Below are positions 46,201 through 58,177 of a stretch of DNA of 64,000 nucleotides, piece after piece; within the stretch, counting starts at the first letter, position 1, and each line of letters starts with the position of its first letter. The stretch lies in assembly GCA_021234155.1 (NCBI GenBank), contig JAJEKV010000303.1, forward strand, positions 186,001-250,000, given 5' to 3'. Below the pieces are notes generated by a model that saw nothing but the letters and a program-made list of their open reading frames with translations, did no database searches and had not been told where the DNA came from. Source of the DNA: Isoetes taiwanensis (lineage: Eukaryota; Streptophyta; Lycopodiopsida; Isoetales; Isoetaceae). Both the position numbers and the translations under genes were made by a program.

Positions 46201-46890
46201 AAAGAGAGAAGGCTCTTAGAAGAATTAATTCTCTAAGGTATTAGGGGTTAATACCATGGTCAATAGTGTGGCTTTGCACCATTGGACCGAAAATATTAGG
46301 TATTTATAGTGGTTTATAAACGAATACAACATAATCTATAAAGACATATTATCTATATAATCTATAGTGTATGCAAAAGGATATGAGTATATGTAGAAGG
46401 ATCTTAGAAGAGTTAAATATCTAAGGTATTAGGGGTTAATACCATGGTCAATAGTGAGTAATCATGGGTTTAAAGGAAAAAAAGTTTCAAAAAAGTCTTT
46501 ATTGTTGGAGATAATGAATGTAAGAATTATTCTCTTTAGGGTCGAATACAAACACGGGGAAAGTGTACAACCTATTGCATTTCAATTCTAATTGTGACTA
46601 GCCTAAGTTATCAAGAACTCAGAAAAAAATATTCTTCGGTCGATTCCCAATGCAATATCGACAGCATAGGGATAGGAATTAATTATTTTGGAGAAACCGT
46701 AAAAATAGTTGGATCGAAAAGGAATTGTAATAGAGTAATCATGGGTTTAAAGGAAAAAAGTTTCAAAAAAGTCTTTATTGTTGGAGATAATGAATGTAAG
46801 AATTATTCTCTTTAGGGTCGAATACAAACAAGGGGAAAACCTATTGCATTTAAATTCTAATTGTGACTAGCCTAAGTTATCAAGAAAGAG
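46190..46890 (+). repeat. Direct duplications inside the CACTA element
   Basis: A block of about 155 bp starting GTAATCATGGGTTTAAAGG occurs at 46458-46617 and again at 46735-46888, almost identical. A second phrase, TAAGGTATTAGGGGTTAATA, occurs at about 46216 and 46422. A short frame at 46594-46815 spans the second copy and has no recognised motif. Confidence 0.85.
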
Positions 46891-46899
46891 GGAGATCGA

Positions 46900-48000
46900 C
46901 ACCTTGACGCTGGGAGCTCGCCAATAGATGGCATTGAAGATTGATTGCTCGACGGGTGGAGTTACCGATGCTCTGAGGTGCTCATCGCGAGCCACCGGGA
47001 TGCTCGAGGTGCTCATCGCGAGCCACCGGGATGGTCGACGTGCTCATCATGGAGGGACCGTGGTTGCTTAGATGTGCTATGACTCACTGGGATGCTCTTA
47101 GATTCTCAAAATATAAGTCCCGCAAAAACCCTCTTGTATGTACCCTAAAGCCAAGAGCAAATAACAGCAATAAAATTTATGTACCTTAGAAATAGAATAG
47201 TCGAGGGACGATTTTCGTGACTAACAAATCGTCAAATTAAAGCAGAGGATTAACAACTGACGATTTCCCCCTTTTCCTCTTACCCACATTTTGCCCGCCA
47301 TTTCACTTTCACTGTTGGTTTTCTTGATAGCGACTCGCCCTAATCGAGATCAAATCGAGAGAGAGGTTTGAGGAAGCCGGAAAGTGACTAAAACCTAGCC
47401 AGAAACAGGGGCGAAAGTAAGCATTTTTTATCTTTTCTTTTTTTTTACCATTCCGAGATTATGAAACATGTTTGGCATACCTTCTAAATCGGTTCAAGCA
47501 TATCGGCTGTTGCTCTTCCGATTTAGCCAGGTAGGTTATTTCTTCACAGGGTTTCTTCTATGACAGCACAGGTTTATTTCTGCTCTTCCGATCTACTCGG
47601 TTTGATACGAGACTTGCAGCACAGGGCCATTGAATGGTGCAGGGGATCATTACAGGGGATCATTACTACAGGGTTTTTTTTGGGTTTTGCAGTAGCAGTT
47701 CTTCTCATAACATAGCTCTTGGTCTTTTCAGTAAACATCCTATAACTATTCGAAGCCCTTCATAACAGAGCCTGTATTTTTGTTATGCTACTAATGTAAA
47801 ACACTTTCCTTTATGTTTATGAATCTATAATCTAGTATATTTATGGCTGCTACAGATAAATTGTCAATCCCTTTTTTTTCCTTACAAAAGCATCTGAACT
47901 CTTAGAACTCTTAGACGCTTGGATATACAGATAAATTGTCAATCCAAAAGCGTTGTTTTGTTCTACACCATTCTATTTCTTTTCTTTCTATGTCATTTTA
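46900..48000. other. CACTA-internal region, possible 5' end of the plus-strand gene
   Basis: A short duplication (GCTCATCGCGAGCCACCGGG at about 46980 and 47010) is followed by AT-rich DNA. Sequence around 47290-47420 looks like a leader (CGAGAGAGAGGTTTGAGGAA, then a GTAAGC donor near 47420), but no start codon can be assigned. Confidence 0.3.
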
Positions 48001-48009
48001 TTAATCTAT

Positions 48010-51000
48010 TTGCTTATGTTTTTTAGTGGCTCCAAAGGAGAGCTCAAGAAAGAGGGGGGAAGCCTCAATTAAGGAGACATGAGGAAAGCGAGGAAGAGGA
48101 TTCAAGGGACATCACAAAAATAGTTGCGTAAATGGATCACCGACATGCTTAAATTTAAGGCAGCCCTTGACAAGCAAAGCTTGCACACATCGGCACTCCA
48201 TCGCGATACCTCTAATGGACGACGAGGTTCAAGCTCATCTAAAACCATGGAAGATCAAGGTATATGATGAACCACGCCATGTTTTGAACACAATTACTAA
48301 GCTGTCATGTTATTTGTTGTTGCAGTGAGAAATCCACAAGTGTAAGGTCCATTAATGCGCCATCAAGTGAGGATGAAGAAGATGAAAAAGAAGATGATAG
48401 CGCAAGTGATGAGGAGGACGAGGAGCCAAATGAAGAATACGAAGTTACTTTTTATCGTCTTCCTAAAAATGATAAGGTAGATGCTTATTTGTAATGCATT
48501 GTTGGACATTAGATTTAATTTTGTATTATTCTATTCTATTCTATTATTACTAATAATCTATTCATTGTGCATTAGGCGACTATGGTGCAAGGAGGGGAGA
48601 TACACTTAGACGAGAATGTCCAGAATTGGAAGATGTTCTTGGCCCAATGCAGTTGAAAATGATTTGCACCTGAGATTGATAAAGATTGGAAGAAGGTGGA
48701 TGAGAGCTTAAAGAAGAGGTTAGTGAGACACATGGAACATCGCTTTGGTAAAGGGCTCTTTGCATCTGATATATTGAGAAGGGCAGCTCGAATATTCAAT
48801 CATTGGAAGTAAGCTACTTAGTCATTTTATACCTTGTTTTATGATTTCCTCATTATTTGTCATTGTTGTCATGTTGTGTAGGGATTGGTTAGGTAGAAGT
48901 GATAAGAAAATAGCCCCCAACCATGTAAAAGATGTCGTTTGGGAGAGATTTCATGGATAAGAAGAAACCCCGCCACCAACAAAAAAGGCAAAAGGCAAAG
49001 AAGGAAACCTCATGGCTAAAGACTTGGACGAAGGGGACATGCCGGAATCATCGCTGATTATGTAAGTACTACATAACTTCTCCCTTGTATTCTCATTTCT
49101 CAGATAGATCCCAGCCATTGTCGTTCATTTCTTTTCAAAGCACCAACAAGTAGCACCAACATGGCGAGATGCCCTAGTATGATCTTCCAGCCCAAATTGT
49201 CCATCCGCTTCTCCATGTTAAATTAAAAGTCCATGTTTTGAGTTATAGCCGCTCAAAGTTGGAGGTGGCTTTTGTTGTTCTTTCTGCTGTTTGCAAACCT
49301 GTTTCTCCATGCAGACAGATCTAGCAAGGGCTCCTTAGCCTCTTTCATCACCAAGACAGCATGCACGTAAAAGTTAGTGAACTTGCCTGATGAGATAGGA
49401 GATTTGGAAAATCAAGGTACTGGATTTAGGAAACAACCACTTGAATGGATCTATACCCTCTAGTTTTGACAAGTTACGGTGAGCTACTTATCTTGGATTT
49501 GAGCTATAATCACCTGGTTAATTAAATACCAAATGAGTCAAGAAATATCTCCACCAATGCATCCAGCATTGCCTAGCCAGATAGAATTGCTTGGATGTAT
49601 TCTATTTGGATTTCTTTTGTTTAACTAATCGTATTTTTGATCTCCCAGAGTTCCGTGATTGGGTGCTTATCCTTCCGCAACAACTATGGCGTAAATAAAA
49701 AAAAAAGAGGTCCTATAAGGTGTATCGAGAATCCCCTCGATTGCCGAAGGGAGAATTCCTCGAAATGTAAGTCTCTTATCCATTTGTCTTGTCATTTGCT
49801 TTCTAAATAACGTTGTTTTTTAATAAGCCCATTGCTACAATGCATTCTTTGGTAGAAATCTCTCGCATGACATGATTAATTGTTTTATCTGATGTCAATC
49901 TATGGCTAAACCATGATTGCTATGAGGAAAGATCATATCTCCGTGATAGCCATCTTCCTTTCTCGATTTTCCTCATTTACACAATCGCCAAGAGCTCCGA
50001 TCCCTCATTTTGGACCGAAAGGAAAGAAGTCAAGTCCGGCAAATTGGAGGGAAATTGCCTACATTTGCAAGTCTTATTCTCGCACCTAACATTTGTGGCC
50101 TATTACCTCACCGGAGTTTTCACGATGGCTAAAATGTGCGCAGTGATGCCCCGCTGGCTATATTTTAGTAATAGCTTGTGTTGGAAAATTAGCTAGGTTA
50201 CTCATATTTTCTCGCTTCAGAGAGTGGCTTTAGGAGCTTGGAATCAAGTGGGTGAAGGTTAATGTTCGATATTGACTATTTCAAACGTAAATTATTTATG
50301 CCTTGGATTCTGATTTTGATTCAATTTAAAACATGAAGCAATTTTATATTGCCCTCGAGATTTAATCATGGTGCTAGTTTGGACATAGCCATGGTCTCCT
50401 TCAATAGCCCGCTTCATCCTATGTCTAATTGAAGATCCTGAATGTTTTTCAAAGAAAGACCCATCGCCTAGTGCTTTTTGTAAAAGCCTTCTAGTGTCCC
50501 TTTGACTGAAATGGAATTGTATAAGAACCGCCCGATGGTGAGTGCTTTTTGTGGCAAATAGGTATGCCAAAGTTGTTGTAAAGACAATCTTTGTAAAAGC
50601 TATGAATTAAAAAGAGAGCATCTTATATCCCCAACGACTATGAAGAAAAATATTTTTGTTAAGACCTTTAAATATAAAAGCGGAAGGCCTCTTGGAAACC
50701 ACTCTTGGAAACAAGTGTTGCAGACAAGGTATGCTCCATAGCAAACTTGATTCAGTTGCATTTTTTGCTGTCTCATTTATATGCTACCTCTAGTGGTTGG
50801 ATCAGGTTAGAAAGTTGTGGATTATTTGAAAAGCGTTTCTTCTGTTTTGATGTTAACATGATTTTTCAATTTCTGATTTTGATTAGTGGCTTTGAATTCT
50901 TGTAGTTTGAAGCATTAGATTTCTTAGGAAAGAAGGGTGAGAGGAAGAATAAGCAGCGAAGAAAACAAATAAAGGTAATTTCTACATTGATTATCTTTAG

Positions 51001-51465
51001 CATTCTAATATATTCTAAACTCACCTTAAAATTATTTTCTTATTTTAGGATGCAAACACCAAAGTGCAGAAAGATCAAAGGGAAGTAAGTGGACTGCTAC
51101 TGGATGTGGATCAGGAAGGCGAGAATGTCCGTGGAGTTGAAGTAGTTGACGGAGGTGTTGAAGTAGTTAATGAAGTAGTTGATGGAGGTGAGAAAGAAGT
51201 GAATGGAGTTGAAGATACTAGAGCGGAATCAGAAGTGGGGGCAGCTATGGAGTTGACCGCTGGTAATGTTAATCTGCCACCTGAGTCTGCTGAAATTGAT
51301 GCTTTCTATGATACGTTGTTGGAGAAGGGATTGACGGGTGTGAGGAGGGTGGAAGAGATGATTGTTAGGAAGAACAATGATGTGGAGGAGGTCACTAGGA
51401 GGAGCGACAATGCATCCACATCGAGAAAGAAAGGGAAGAAAAGCAAGAACCGAGGCATTGGGTGA
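48010..51465 (+). CDS. Intron-bearing CACTA-internal gene, possible TNPA-like accessory protein
   Basis: Exon-like segments with good splice borders are spread over 3.4 kb. One ends KNDK then GTAGAT (about 48475), following a highly acidic run (SSEDEEDEKEDDSASDEEDE). The next, after ATTAG (about 48576), encodes GGEIHLDENVQNWKMFLAQC and, with an intervening stop, APEIDKDWKKVDESLKKRLV through RAARIFNHWK, then GTAAGC. After TGTAG (48882) comes DWLGRSDKKIAP. The final exon after TTTAG (51050) runs open to 51465, encoding a valine- and glutamate-rich stretch and a basic end (STSRKKGKKSKNRG). Two-domain proteins with a W-K-x-V-x-x-x-L-K-K block then a conserved second block are common as the second gene of plant CACTA elements. 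I infer a DNA-binding accessory role. At least two in-frame stops (near 48655 and 48958) indicate a damaged copy. Confidence 0.35.
49255..49540 (+). pseudogene. Captured LRR receptor-like fragment
   Basis: Inside the span of the plus-strand CACTA gene, one frame reads WRWLLLFFLLFANLFLHAD, a signal-peptide-like hydrophobic run. Shortly after, in other frames, come NLPDEIGDLEN, VLDLGNNHLNGSIPSSF and LLILDLSYNHLV with a following IPNES. These are three plant leucine-rich repeats of the L-x-x-L-D-L-S-x-N-x-L-x-G-x-I-P type. Frames change between repeats, so nothing functional remains. Cell-surface LRR proteins of this type begin with a signal peptide and then repeats, so this resembles the 5' part of a host gene. 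Confidence 0.55.
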
Positions 51466-51469
51466 ACTT

Positions 51470-51825
51470 GACTTCTGATTTCGTGGATGGTAGTATTGCA
51501 CGAAACATTGCACAATATAAAGCAATTCAAAAGGATAAGAGGACATAGCTGGCTGATACGCACTCACATCACTTTGATGTAAACTCTTTCTTCATGTGTT
51601 TCAAGACTTACTCTTTCTATTTGTAATGACTATCTTCTTTTTAAGAAAGTGTTTAAGTTTTTGAGATGTACAATAATCGCCTTCATCTTTAAATTGCGTT
51701 TATTCTTTTGTGTATTGTAACAAATGTTAATTACATAATTGCATTTTATTCTATTATGTACAAATGCTAATTGCATGTCTATTGGAACAAATATTGATAG
51801 AAGATCGATAGACTGGATCTTGGTC
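51470..51825. other. 3' flank of the CACTA plus-strand gene
   Basis: AT-rich sequence after the stop at 51465, with no frame or motif seen before the TGACTAAT array starts. Confidence 0.4.
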
Positions 51826-51829
51826 GCTC

Positions 51830-52330
51830 TTTTTGACCAAACAAATGATGTGGCTTAATAACTTGACGAATCATCTGACTATAACCTGAACACTACTATG
51901 ACTTAATGCTGACCAATATTCTAACTAATATTATGACGAAATTTCTGACTAACTATCTGACTAATAATATGACTATAATTGTAACTAATGAGCTGCCTAA
52001 TTATTTACCTAATAAAGTGACTAATTGTCTAACTAATATGCTGACTAAAGTACAACTAAAAGATTGACTAGTTATCTAACTAATATAGTGACTAATATAT
52101 GCTGACTAAACGTTTGACTAGTTGTCTAACTAACACGATGACTAAACTTCTGACTAATAACAAATTATTTCCGACTAATGAGGTGTTATATCGACGTGAT
52201 TATTCCGACTATATTGACGACGCGACGATCTCGGTTGACTATTATTCGTCAGATAAAACTCGTCAGTTCCTTCGTCAGGAGTAAGGCTTTGGCACCTGCC
52301 TACTTTATGAAGGATCTCTGACGAATACAC
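51830..52330 (+). repeat. Degenerate TGACTAAT array, right
   Basis: TGACTAAT, CTAACTAAT and CCGACTAAT phrases recur every 12-20 bp from about 51855 to 52225. It ends in a run of CGTCAG and CTGACG phrases (52240-52335). It mirrors the array at 40440-40835 and is on the same strand. A CGTCA-type phrase is also seen internally near 47210-47260. Confidence 0.75.
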
Positions 52331-52339
52331 TGACGTTTA

Positions 52340-52755
52340 GCCATCATTCTCTTGTAGCCTTAGCGGAGGGTGCGAGAATCTTTCGCCATGTAGAGGGTTC
52401 GTGTTTCTTTTTGCTGCAAAAATGACCGCGGTAACTTGGTCCCTAGGGTAATTTCGCTGTTTTGGACGACACGGCGAAGTCAAATCTCCATTTAGAACCT
52501 TTGTACTTGCCCGACGACAAAACACTTGGGTTTCTACATCGCCCGACTACAAGACACTTTGGCGGAGGGATATGTTCTCCGGGGACGGATCTTGAATTTT
52601 TGAGCCTTTGATCGAAGCAAGTTACCCTAATAGAGAATTCAGCGGTCGGATAGGGAAACGGGTTCAGGGAAGGGAGGCATTGGCATTTGCCCTCCGGAGG
52701 AGCACCGGTAGGAAAGCCTTCTCAGTAACCTTTGTGATGTCCGTCTCACGGGGTC
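52340..52755. other. Spacer between right TGACTAAT array and right minisatellite
   Basis: Less AT-rich sequence with the duplicated phrase GCCCGACGACAAAACACTTG / GCCCGACTACAAGACACTTT (about 52510 and 52540). No coding evidence. Confidence 0.4.
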
Positions 52756-52757
52756 GG

Positions 52758-53590
52758 CCACCTAGGCTATAACATGCCACAGGCTTCAACATGCCCGTGA
52801 GCTCCAACATGCCACGTGAGCTCCAACATGCCAAGTTGGCTCCAACGTGCCACCTAGGCTCAAGCATGCCAAGGTGGCTCAAATATGCCACCTAGGCTCC
52901 AACATGCCACCCGGGCTTCAACATGCCGCGTAGGCTCAACATGCCAACTAGGCTCCAGCATGCCTCGTGAGCTCTAGCATGCCACCTAGGCTCCAACATG
53001 CCACCTGGGCTCCAACATGCCAAGGTGGCTCCAACATGCCACCTAGGCTCAAAGTGTGCAAGGTGGCTCAAACATGCCACATAGGCTCCAACATGCCACC
53101 TATGCTCCAACATGCCACGTGGGCTCAACATGCCACCCAGCATGCCACCTAGGCTCCAACATGCCACGGGCTCCAACATGCCACGTGAGCTCCAACATGC
53201 TAAGTTGGCTCCAACGTGCCACCTAGGCTCAAGCACGCCAAGGTGGCTCAAATATGCCACCTAGGCTCCAACATGCCACCAAGGCTTCAACATGCCACAC
53301 AGGGCTCCAACATGCCTAGCATGCCACCTAGGCTCCAACATGCCACAGGCTCCAACATGCCACGTGAGTTCCAACATGCCACATAGGCTCCAACATGCCA
53401 AGTTGGCTCCAATGTGCCACCTAGGCTCAAGCACGCCAACGTGGCTCAAATATGCCCACCATCACTCCAACATGCCACGTAGGGTCGCAACATGCCACGG
53501 GCTCCAACATGCCGTGAGCTCTAAACATGACACCTAGGCTCCAACATACATGCCACCAAGGCTTCAACATGCCACGTGGGCTCCAACGCA
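52758..53590 (+). repeat. Hairpin minisatellite array 4 (right flank)
   Basis: Same family as arrays 1-3, in the same orientation as arrays 1 and 2, but more diverged (CACGTGAGCTCCAACATGCC, CCACCTAGGCTCAAGCATGC). A larger segment of about 350-450 bp is itself repeated (compare 52780-52920, 53160-53290 and 53335-53450). Confidence 0.9.
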
Positions 53591-53799
53591 TGAATGACCA
53601 AGGCAAGATATGAATGACATGGACATGGACTTGATGGCGTTTAGGATATTGTTAGGATTTTTGCGTGGTCCTATGACATTAATGCTTATGGATTTGTTCT
53701 TGCGGTCCCGCACCAAAATCAAGGAATACAAATCAAATTCTTGATGGTTTTGTTATGCAAAAAATAGGCGTTAAGTAATTGAAGTAGTTGAAGTAACTT

Positions 53800-54340
53800 G
53801 TCTTGCATGGAATACTAGTATAAGGACATGTGATCGTGCATGTGCATCACATGTAGCAAATCAAGTACTCTGTCCTACCACTATAAAGACAAGTGATATG
53901 GAAGGATAGGACATGTAGAGAATCAAGTATTCTTTCCTACTTCTATAAAAACATGTGACAATAGAATTATTAAACATGTCGTAATTCATGTATTCTTTCC
54001 TACAATGCCTTAGCAAATAAAGTACTCGTCTACTACTATAAAGACATGTGACATGGAAGCATACGACATGTAGAGAATCAAGTATTCTTTCCTAGTTCTA
54101 TAAAGAAATGTGACAATAGAAGTATTACACATGTCGTAATTCATGTATTCTTTCCTACAATGCCTTAGCAAATAAAGTACTCTGTCCTACTACTATAAAT
54201 ACATGTGAATGGAAGTATAGGACATGTAGAGAATCAAATATTCTTTCCTACATCTATAAAGACATGTGACAATAGAATTATTAGACATGTAGAAATTCAA
54301 AGTATTCTTTCCCTCAAATTGGATTGTATTATAAAATGAC
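53800..54340 (+). repeat. Tandem repeat array with ACATGT-containing units
   Basis: Units of about 55-60 bp combine into a repeat of roughly 160 bp, carrying CTATAAAGACATGTGACAAT, GACATGTAGAGAATCAAGTA and TTCTTTCCTAC. The block AATTCATGTATTCTTTCCTACAATGCC occurs twice (about 53985 and 54135). It lies just outside the right minisatellite. Confidence 0.85.
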
Positions 54341-54344
54341 ATGT

Positions 54345-55970
54345 CACAATAGAAGAAACTACAAAACAACAGGTGGATGTTTTAGTCCACTTAAAAAAAG
54401 AACACCATTATCGAACAAAACCATACCTCCACAAATCCACATGTAGGATTCTTTGAAAACAGGACATGTAGACATACCAAAACTGATGTTTTCAACAGTG
54501 GACCAAAAACCGGGGTGAGTGTGATTACTTTAAGCTTTGCATGTTTCTTGCAAGCTAAAAGATTTATATGAAAGGCAGTTCAAATTTTATTCTTGAACAT
54601 ACATGTGGATGCGAGAACATACATATGGATGCGAGAGAGAAGATGGCTCTTCAACTTTGCCACACAAAAGAGCTTAGAATTAGTAGGCCAACATGGTTTC
54701 AAATACAGATGTTTAGCCCTTCTTGTCTTACCATAATTGGATTAAGAAATACATTTTACATTTGATGCATAAATGGATTCACAGTTGGATGTTCTTCTTG
54801 AAGATGCTTTGAGAAACCGAATAGATCATTCTCTATATGATCATAAGCATTAAATCTTTCGGTTCTCGCATTTATCCTCTATAGACTCTATAGAGAGTTT
54901 ACTCTCAACGTTATGGACCATGAGAAGCTTAAGAATTTATTATGTACAAGCATCAACTAGTCCTATATACTTGCTTTTTGATCTTGAAGCTTCAAGTTAA
55001 AGTTGCCATTCTTGTCGCTAAGTACAAAACCAAACTAGTGTGCATCTTCTCTTTGGAGATTGTTGCATCATACCTTGCATGAAACAAAAACAAACTTATG
55101 TATTCCTCAATGTTAATATCTCCTTATCCTTGGCTGGGAAAAGATTGCTGCGGGCCAAAAAAGCGAGAACTTAAAGCAAAACCCTTGAGGCAACATTTTG
55201 GCACAATCTTTGCGAAAATATGCGAATATAACAAATCAAGCACAAAGAAATAACTTAATCCAAAGAAGCCGCTTCGTTCAAACAAAATCTAGAGCAGATT
55301 TAGCAATCGATCATGTTCATATATGGATTGTGTATGCATGCTTTATATGAACTTGCTCACCAAATTTGAAACACCATTCTTCTTCATCATCGGAAATTGT
55401 CCAACTATCATTGTACTTACAACTTCCCCATTCTCCATGGGTTTGCCATAATCACGGACTGCAATTCAATAGCAACCTTGCAATGAAGCAAGATGCATGG
55501 ATACAACAAAGTTGGTAGATAAGACTTCAAAGCGGGCCCTCTTTATCAAATTTTGTACACATTTTCATCTTCTTGCTTCCCTAACCCGGGGAAAAAAAGT
55601 ACTTCATATACATATTTACATCGCATATCATCATGAAGGGATAATAAAGATGGAGAATTTTGAATGGCTTGACCTCATGACACCGACAAAAAATTACAGT
55701 ACTGGACATTGATTTGATCGGGAACCATCAGGGCTAACAAAGTTCAATTTGATAAAACTGTGCTCATTGCATATGTCCAAAATGCACATTAAGAAATGGA
55801 AGAACCGAATGGGCCTACTCATTTAAAAAAAAACTAAGTTCTTCATCCCGTATACCCTAAAGAAGCTAAAAGACTTTGTAACTTTAGAAAATCGTCCGGG
55901 ACGCATATATCTGACGGGGATGTTGTTAATCAGGACCAAATTTGGTGGTTAATCCGGACAATATCGTGGT
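54345..55970. other. Unassigned region
   Basis: Only short frames (for example 54568-54765 and 55497-55712 on +). No motif, repeat or RNA gene recognised. Confidence 0.4.
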
Positions 55971-55974
55971 TAAT

Positions 55975-56110
55975 CAGATTAGCCACCAAAAAGGAACCGA
56001 GGGATGTAAGCGTGCTTTCGGGCAAGGATATCTTCAAACTCATCCAGATTAGCCACCAAAAAGGCGAGGGGATGTAAGCGTGCTGGGGCAAGGATATCTT
56101 CAAACTCATC
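55975..56110 (+). repeat. Tandem duplication of about 70 bp
   Basis: Units 55975-56044 and 56045-56110 share CAGATTAGCCACCAAAAAGG, GATGTAAGCGTGCT and GCAAGGATATCTTCAAACTC, with a small deletion in the second. Confidence 0.9.
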
Positions 56111-56114
56111 ATTC

Positions 56115-57060
56115 TTGGAGCTTGGTGGGCCGGTTTAACCTGGCTAGAACGCGCCGTAGCTGCGTTCCCGCCTCTAAAAGCTTGGATTATGAAGAAATCG
56201 CTCCATTTGAGTTAGAATCGAACCGGAAAGTAAAAGACTTTTCGAGATTGAAACATAGCAGTGTCTCAGATTGACCACATCCGCTTAGCACGCAGGAAGA
56301 AATCAAGGTATTGGGCGTGTTAGGATCAAAGTGAATATGTTTGGGAAATAAAATGCATTTGGCTTCAAACTCATGGGGCTCAAAATTTCATGCTTGGAAT
56401 TAGAGACTTTGATGTAAATGCAAAACAAAACCAAAAGCTTTGGACCTACCTCGGTAAATTGTTCAACCAACGCCTTGTATGATTCAAGACACAAAGCATC
56501 AAATCGTCGAGAACCGCACAAAATACGAGAGCAAAATAGAAAGGTTAATAGGCTCCTCTTCCTCTTGACCGGTCGATTTCGTAAACAATCATGATTCGAA
56601 CTTGGTCCTTCAACGGATTTGGCCCTCTTGCTCTGCTGAAGGAATGGGCCGGATGACCGAGAGTTCTGAAAATGATTTTGAGGCGCCACGGCATATGCTA
56701 GGCATATGCGGCATATACTGGATATGCCCACGCATCTACATAAACGAGGGTTTGCCCCTAGGGGCAACCCAAAAAGGATTTCTTAATAACTTCGAGAGCT
56801 AAAGTTGCCTTCGGATTTAACAAGTTTCATAAAGAAAACCATTGCAAATAACACAAATTTCAAATGACCATATGTTTCGTGGGTGGCAATGGAATGGGTA
56901 TAGGGATGCCATCTCCTCTTTTTTTCTTTTTTTAGAGATGCCATTCTTGCTTGCGCACAACGACCTGGAAAACAATGGCATAGGAATGATAACTCGAGAA
57001 CAAGCAACAATGGCATCTCTATGCCCATTCCAAACATTAGTTCAGAAAATTTTTTGGCCT
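56115..57060. other. Unassigned region
   Basis: A 154-codon minus-strand frame (56303-56767) and shorter frames on both strands exist. None shows recognisable motifs or splice context, and I do not call them genes. Confidence 0.35.
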
Positions 57061-57067
57061 AAAGCGT

Positions 57068-57181
57068 CAAATTTCCTGCTATTCTAGGCCTATCCAAGAG
57101 GCTACAATGCTTATCTTCTATTCTCAAATTTCCTGCTATTCTAGGCCTATCCAAGAGGCTACAATGCTTATCTTCTATTCT
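57068..57181 (+). repeat. Exact 57-bp tandem duplication
   Basis: Units 57068-57124 and 57125-57181 are identical by eye (CAAATTTCCTGCTATTCTAG ... TATCTTCTATTCT). A recent duplication, or possibly an assembly artefact. Confidence 0.9.
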
Positions 57182-57189
57182 GCCATAAA

Positions 57190-58100
57190 ATCCAAGACAA
57201 ATTTCTATATTTAGCAGGAAAATTTTCTTGTGTTTCAAATGTCAAATCTGTCTGGAGGCTTACAAGGGCTCCTTAGAATTCCCCGAACCGTTAAAAGCAC
57301 TTAGATTACATCATGCATCCTAGTCTAATCATGTGTTGACACGTGGTAGTGATTCTTTTAAGGAATGAGTAGATTTTGCATTCAACATTTCTAGACATTT
57401 ACCCAACATTCTACATATTTACTCAATATTCTGCCCACGTAACAATTATTCAGTAATGTAAGTGGTTTTCACGTATATAAGAATGGCGGAGTTTCATCGC
57501 CCATTTGAGGGAATCCTGGCCGACGCGTGGACCACGGGGAATGGGCAAGAACCGCCATTCTTATAACGTGGATGCAACTTGGAGCTCCGGAATCAGAGGT
57601 AAAATCTCCAGAATCAGGGGTAGAAACGCCGGATTGAGAGGTAGATAGTGAGAATCGAAGGTAAATCTTCAAGAATATTGAGTAACTTCAAGAACGGCTG
57701 CAGCTGTTAGATTAGTAGTAGTTTCAGAAAAGAAACTTAGCCAGATGGCGCAATGCCATTGGTGGATATGGCAGAATGCAATTTAGGTGACATTCTCATG
57801 TGTCAATGCTGCCTTTGCGCCTCTGCGCATCGGCAGTGTTTCTAGTGTTTCTGCATCTTACCTCCTATATAGGAGAATTTGTTTTTGAAAAAAGTATTTT
57901 GCTACGTGTCATGATGTTACTCGTTATGAGCGTGGCAGAATACAAATGGCTTACCAAAAAGCTAACGATCAACTTCGTTGAAAGCACGCCCTTTCTTCGG
58001 ATGCCCGATTTCCCACGGGCATCGAGCGGCCAGGATTGCCCCGAGCTATAAATCGAATTTGATATTAGCCGTCGAGAGCTAACGCGGCGCATTTCAGGAC
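57190..58100 (+). promoter_or_regulatory. Upstream region of the ARF gene
   Basis: This 0.9 kb upstream of the ARF leader contains a GACACGTGG element near 57340 resembling an ABRE/G-box core. I could not place a TATA box or transcription start. The label is by position, not by demonstrated activity. Confidence 0.3.
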
Positions 58101-58177
58101 CATATAGACCATCAGTTTTCTTCCCATCTTGCTGCGCGCGCTCTTGGAGGGCGCCGGATCTGCATCGCAGCTCCAAC

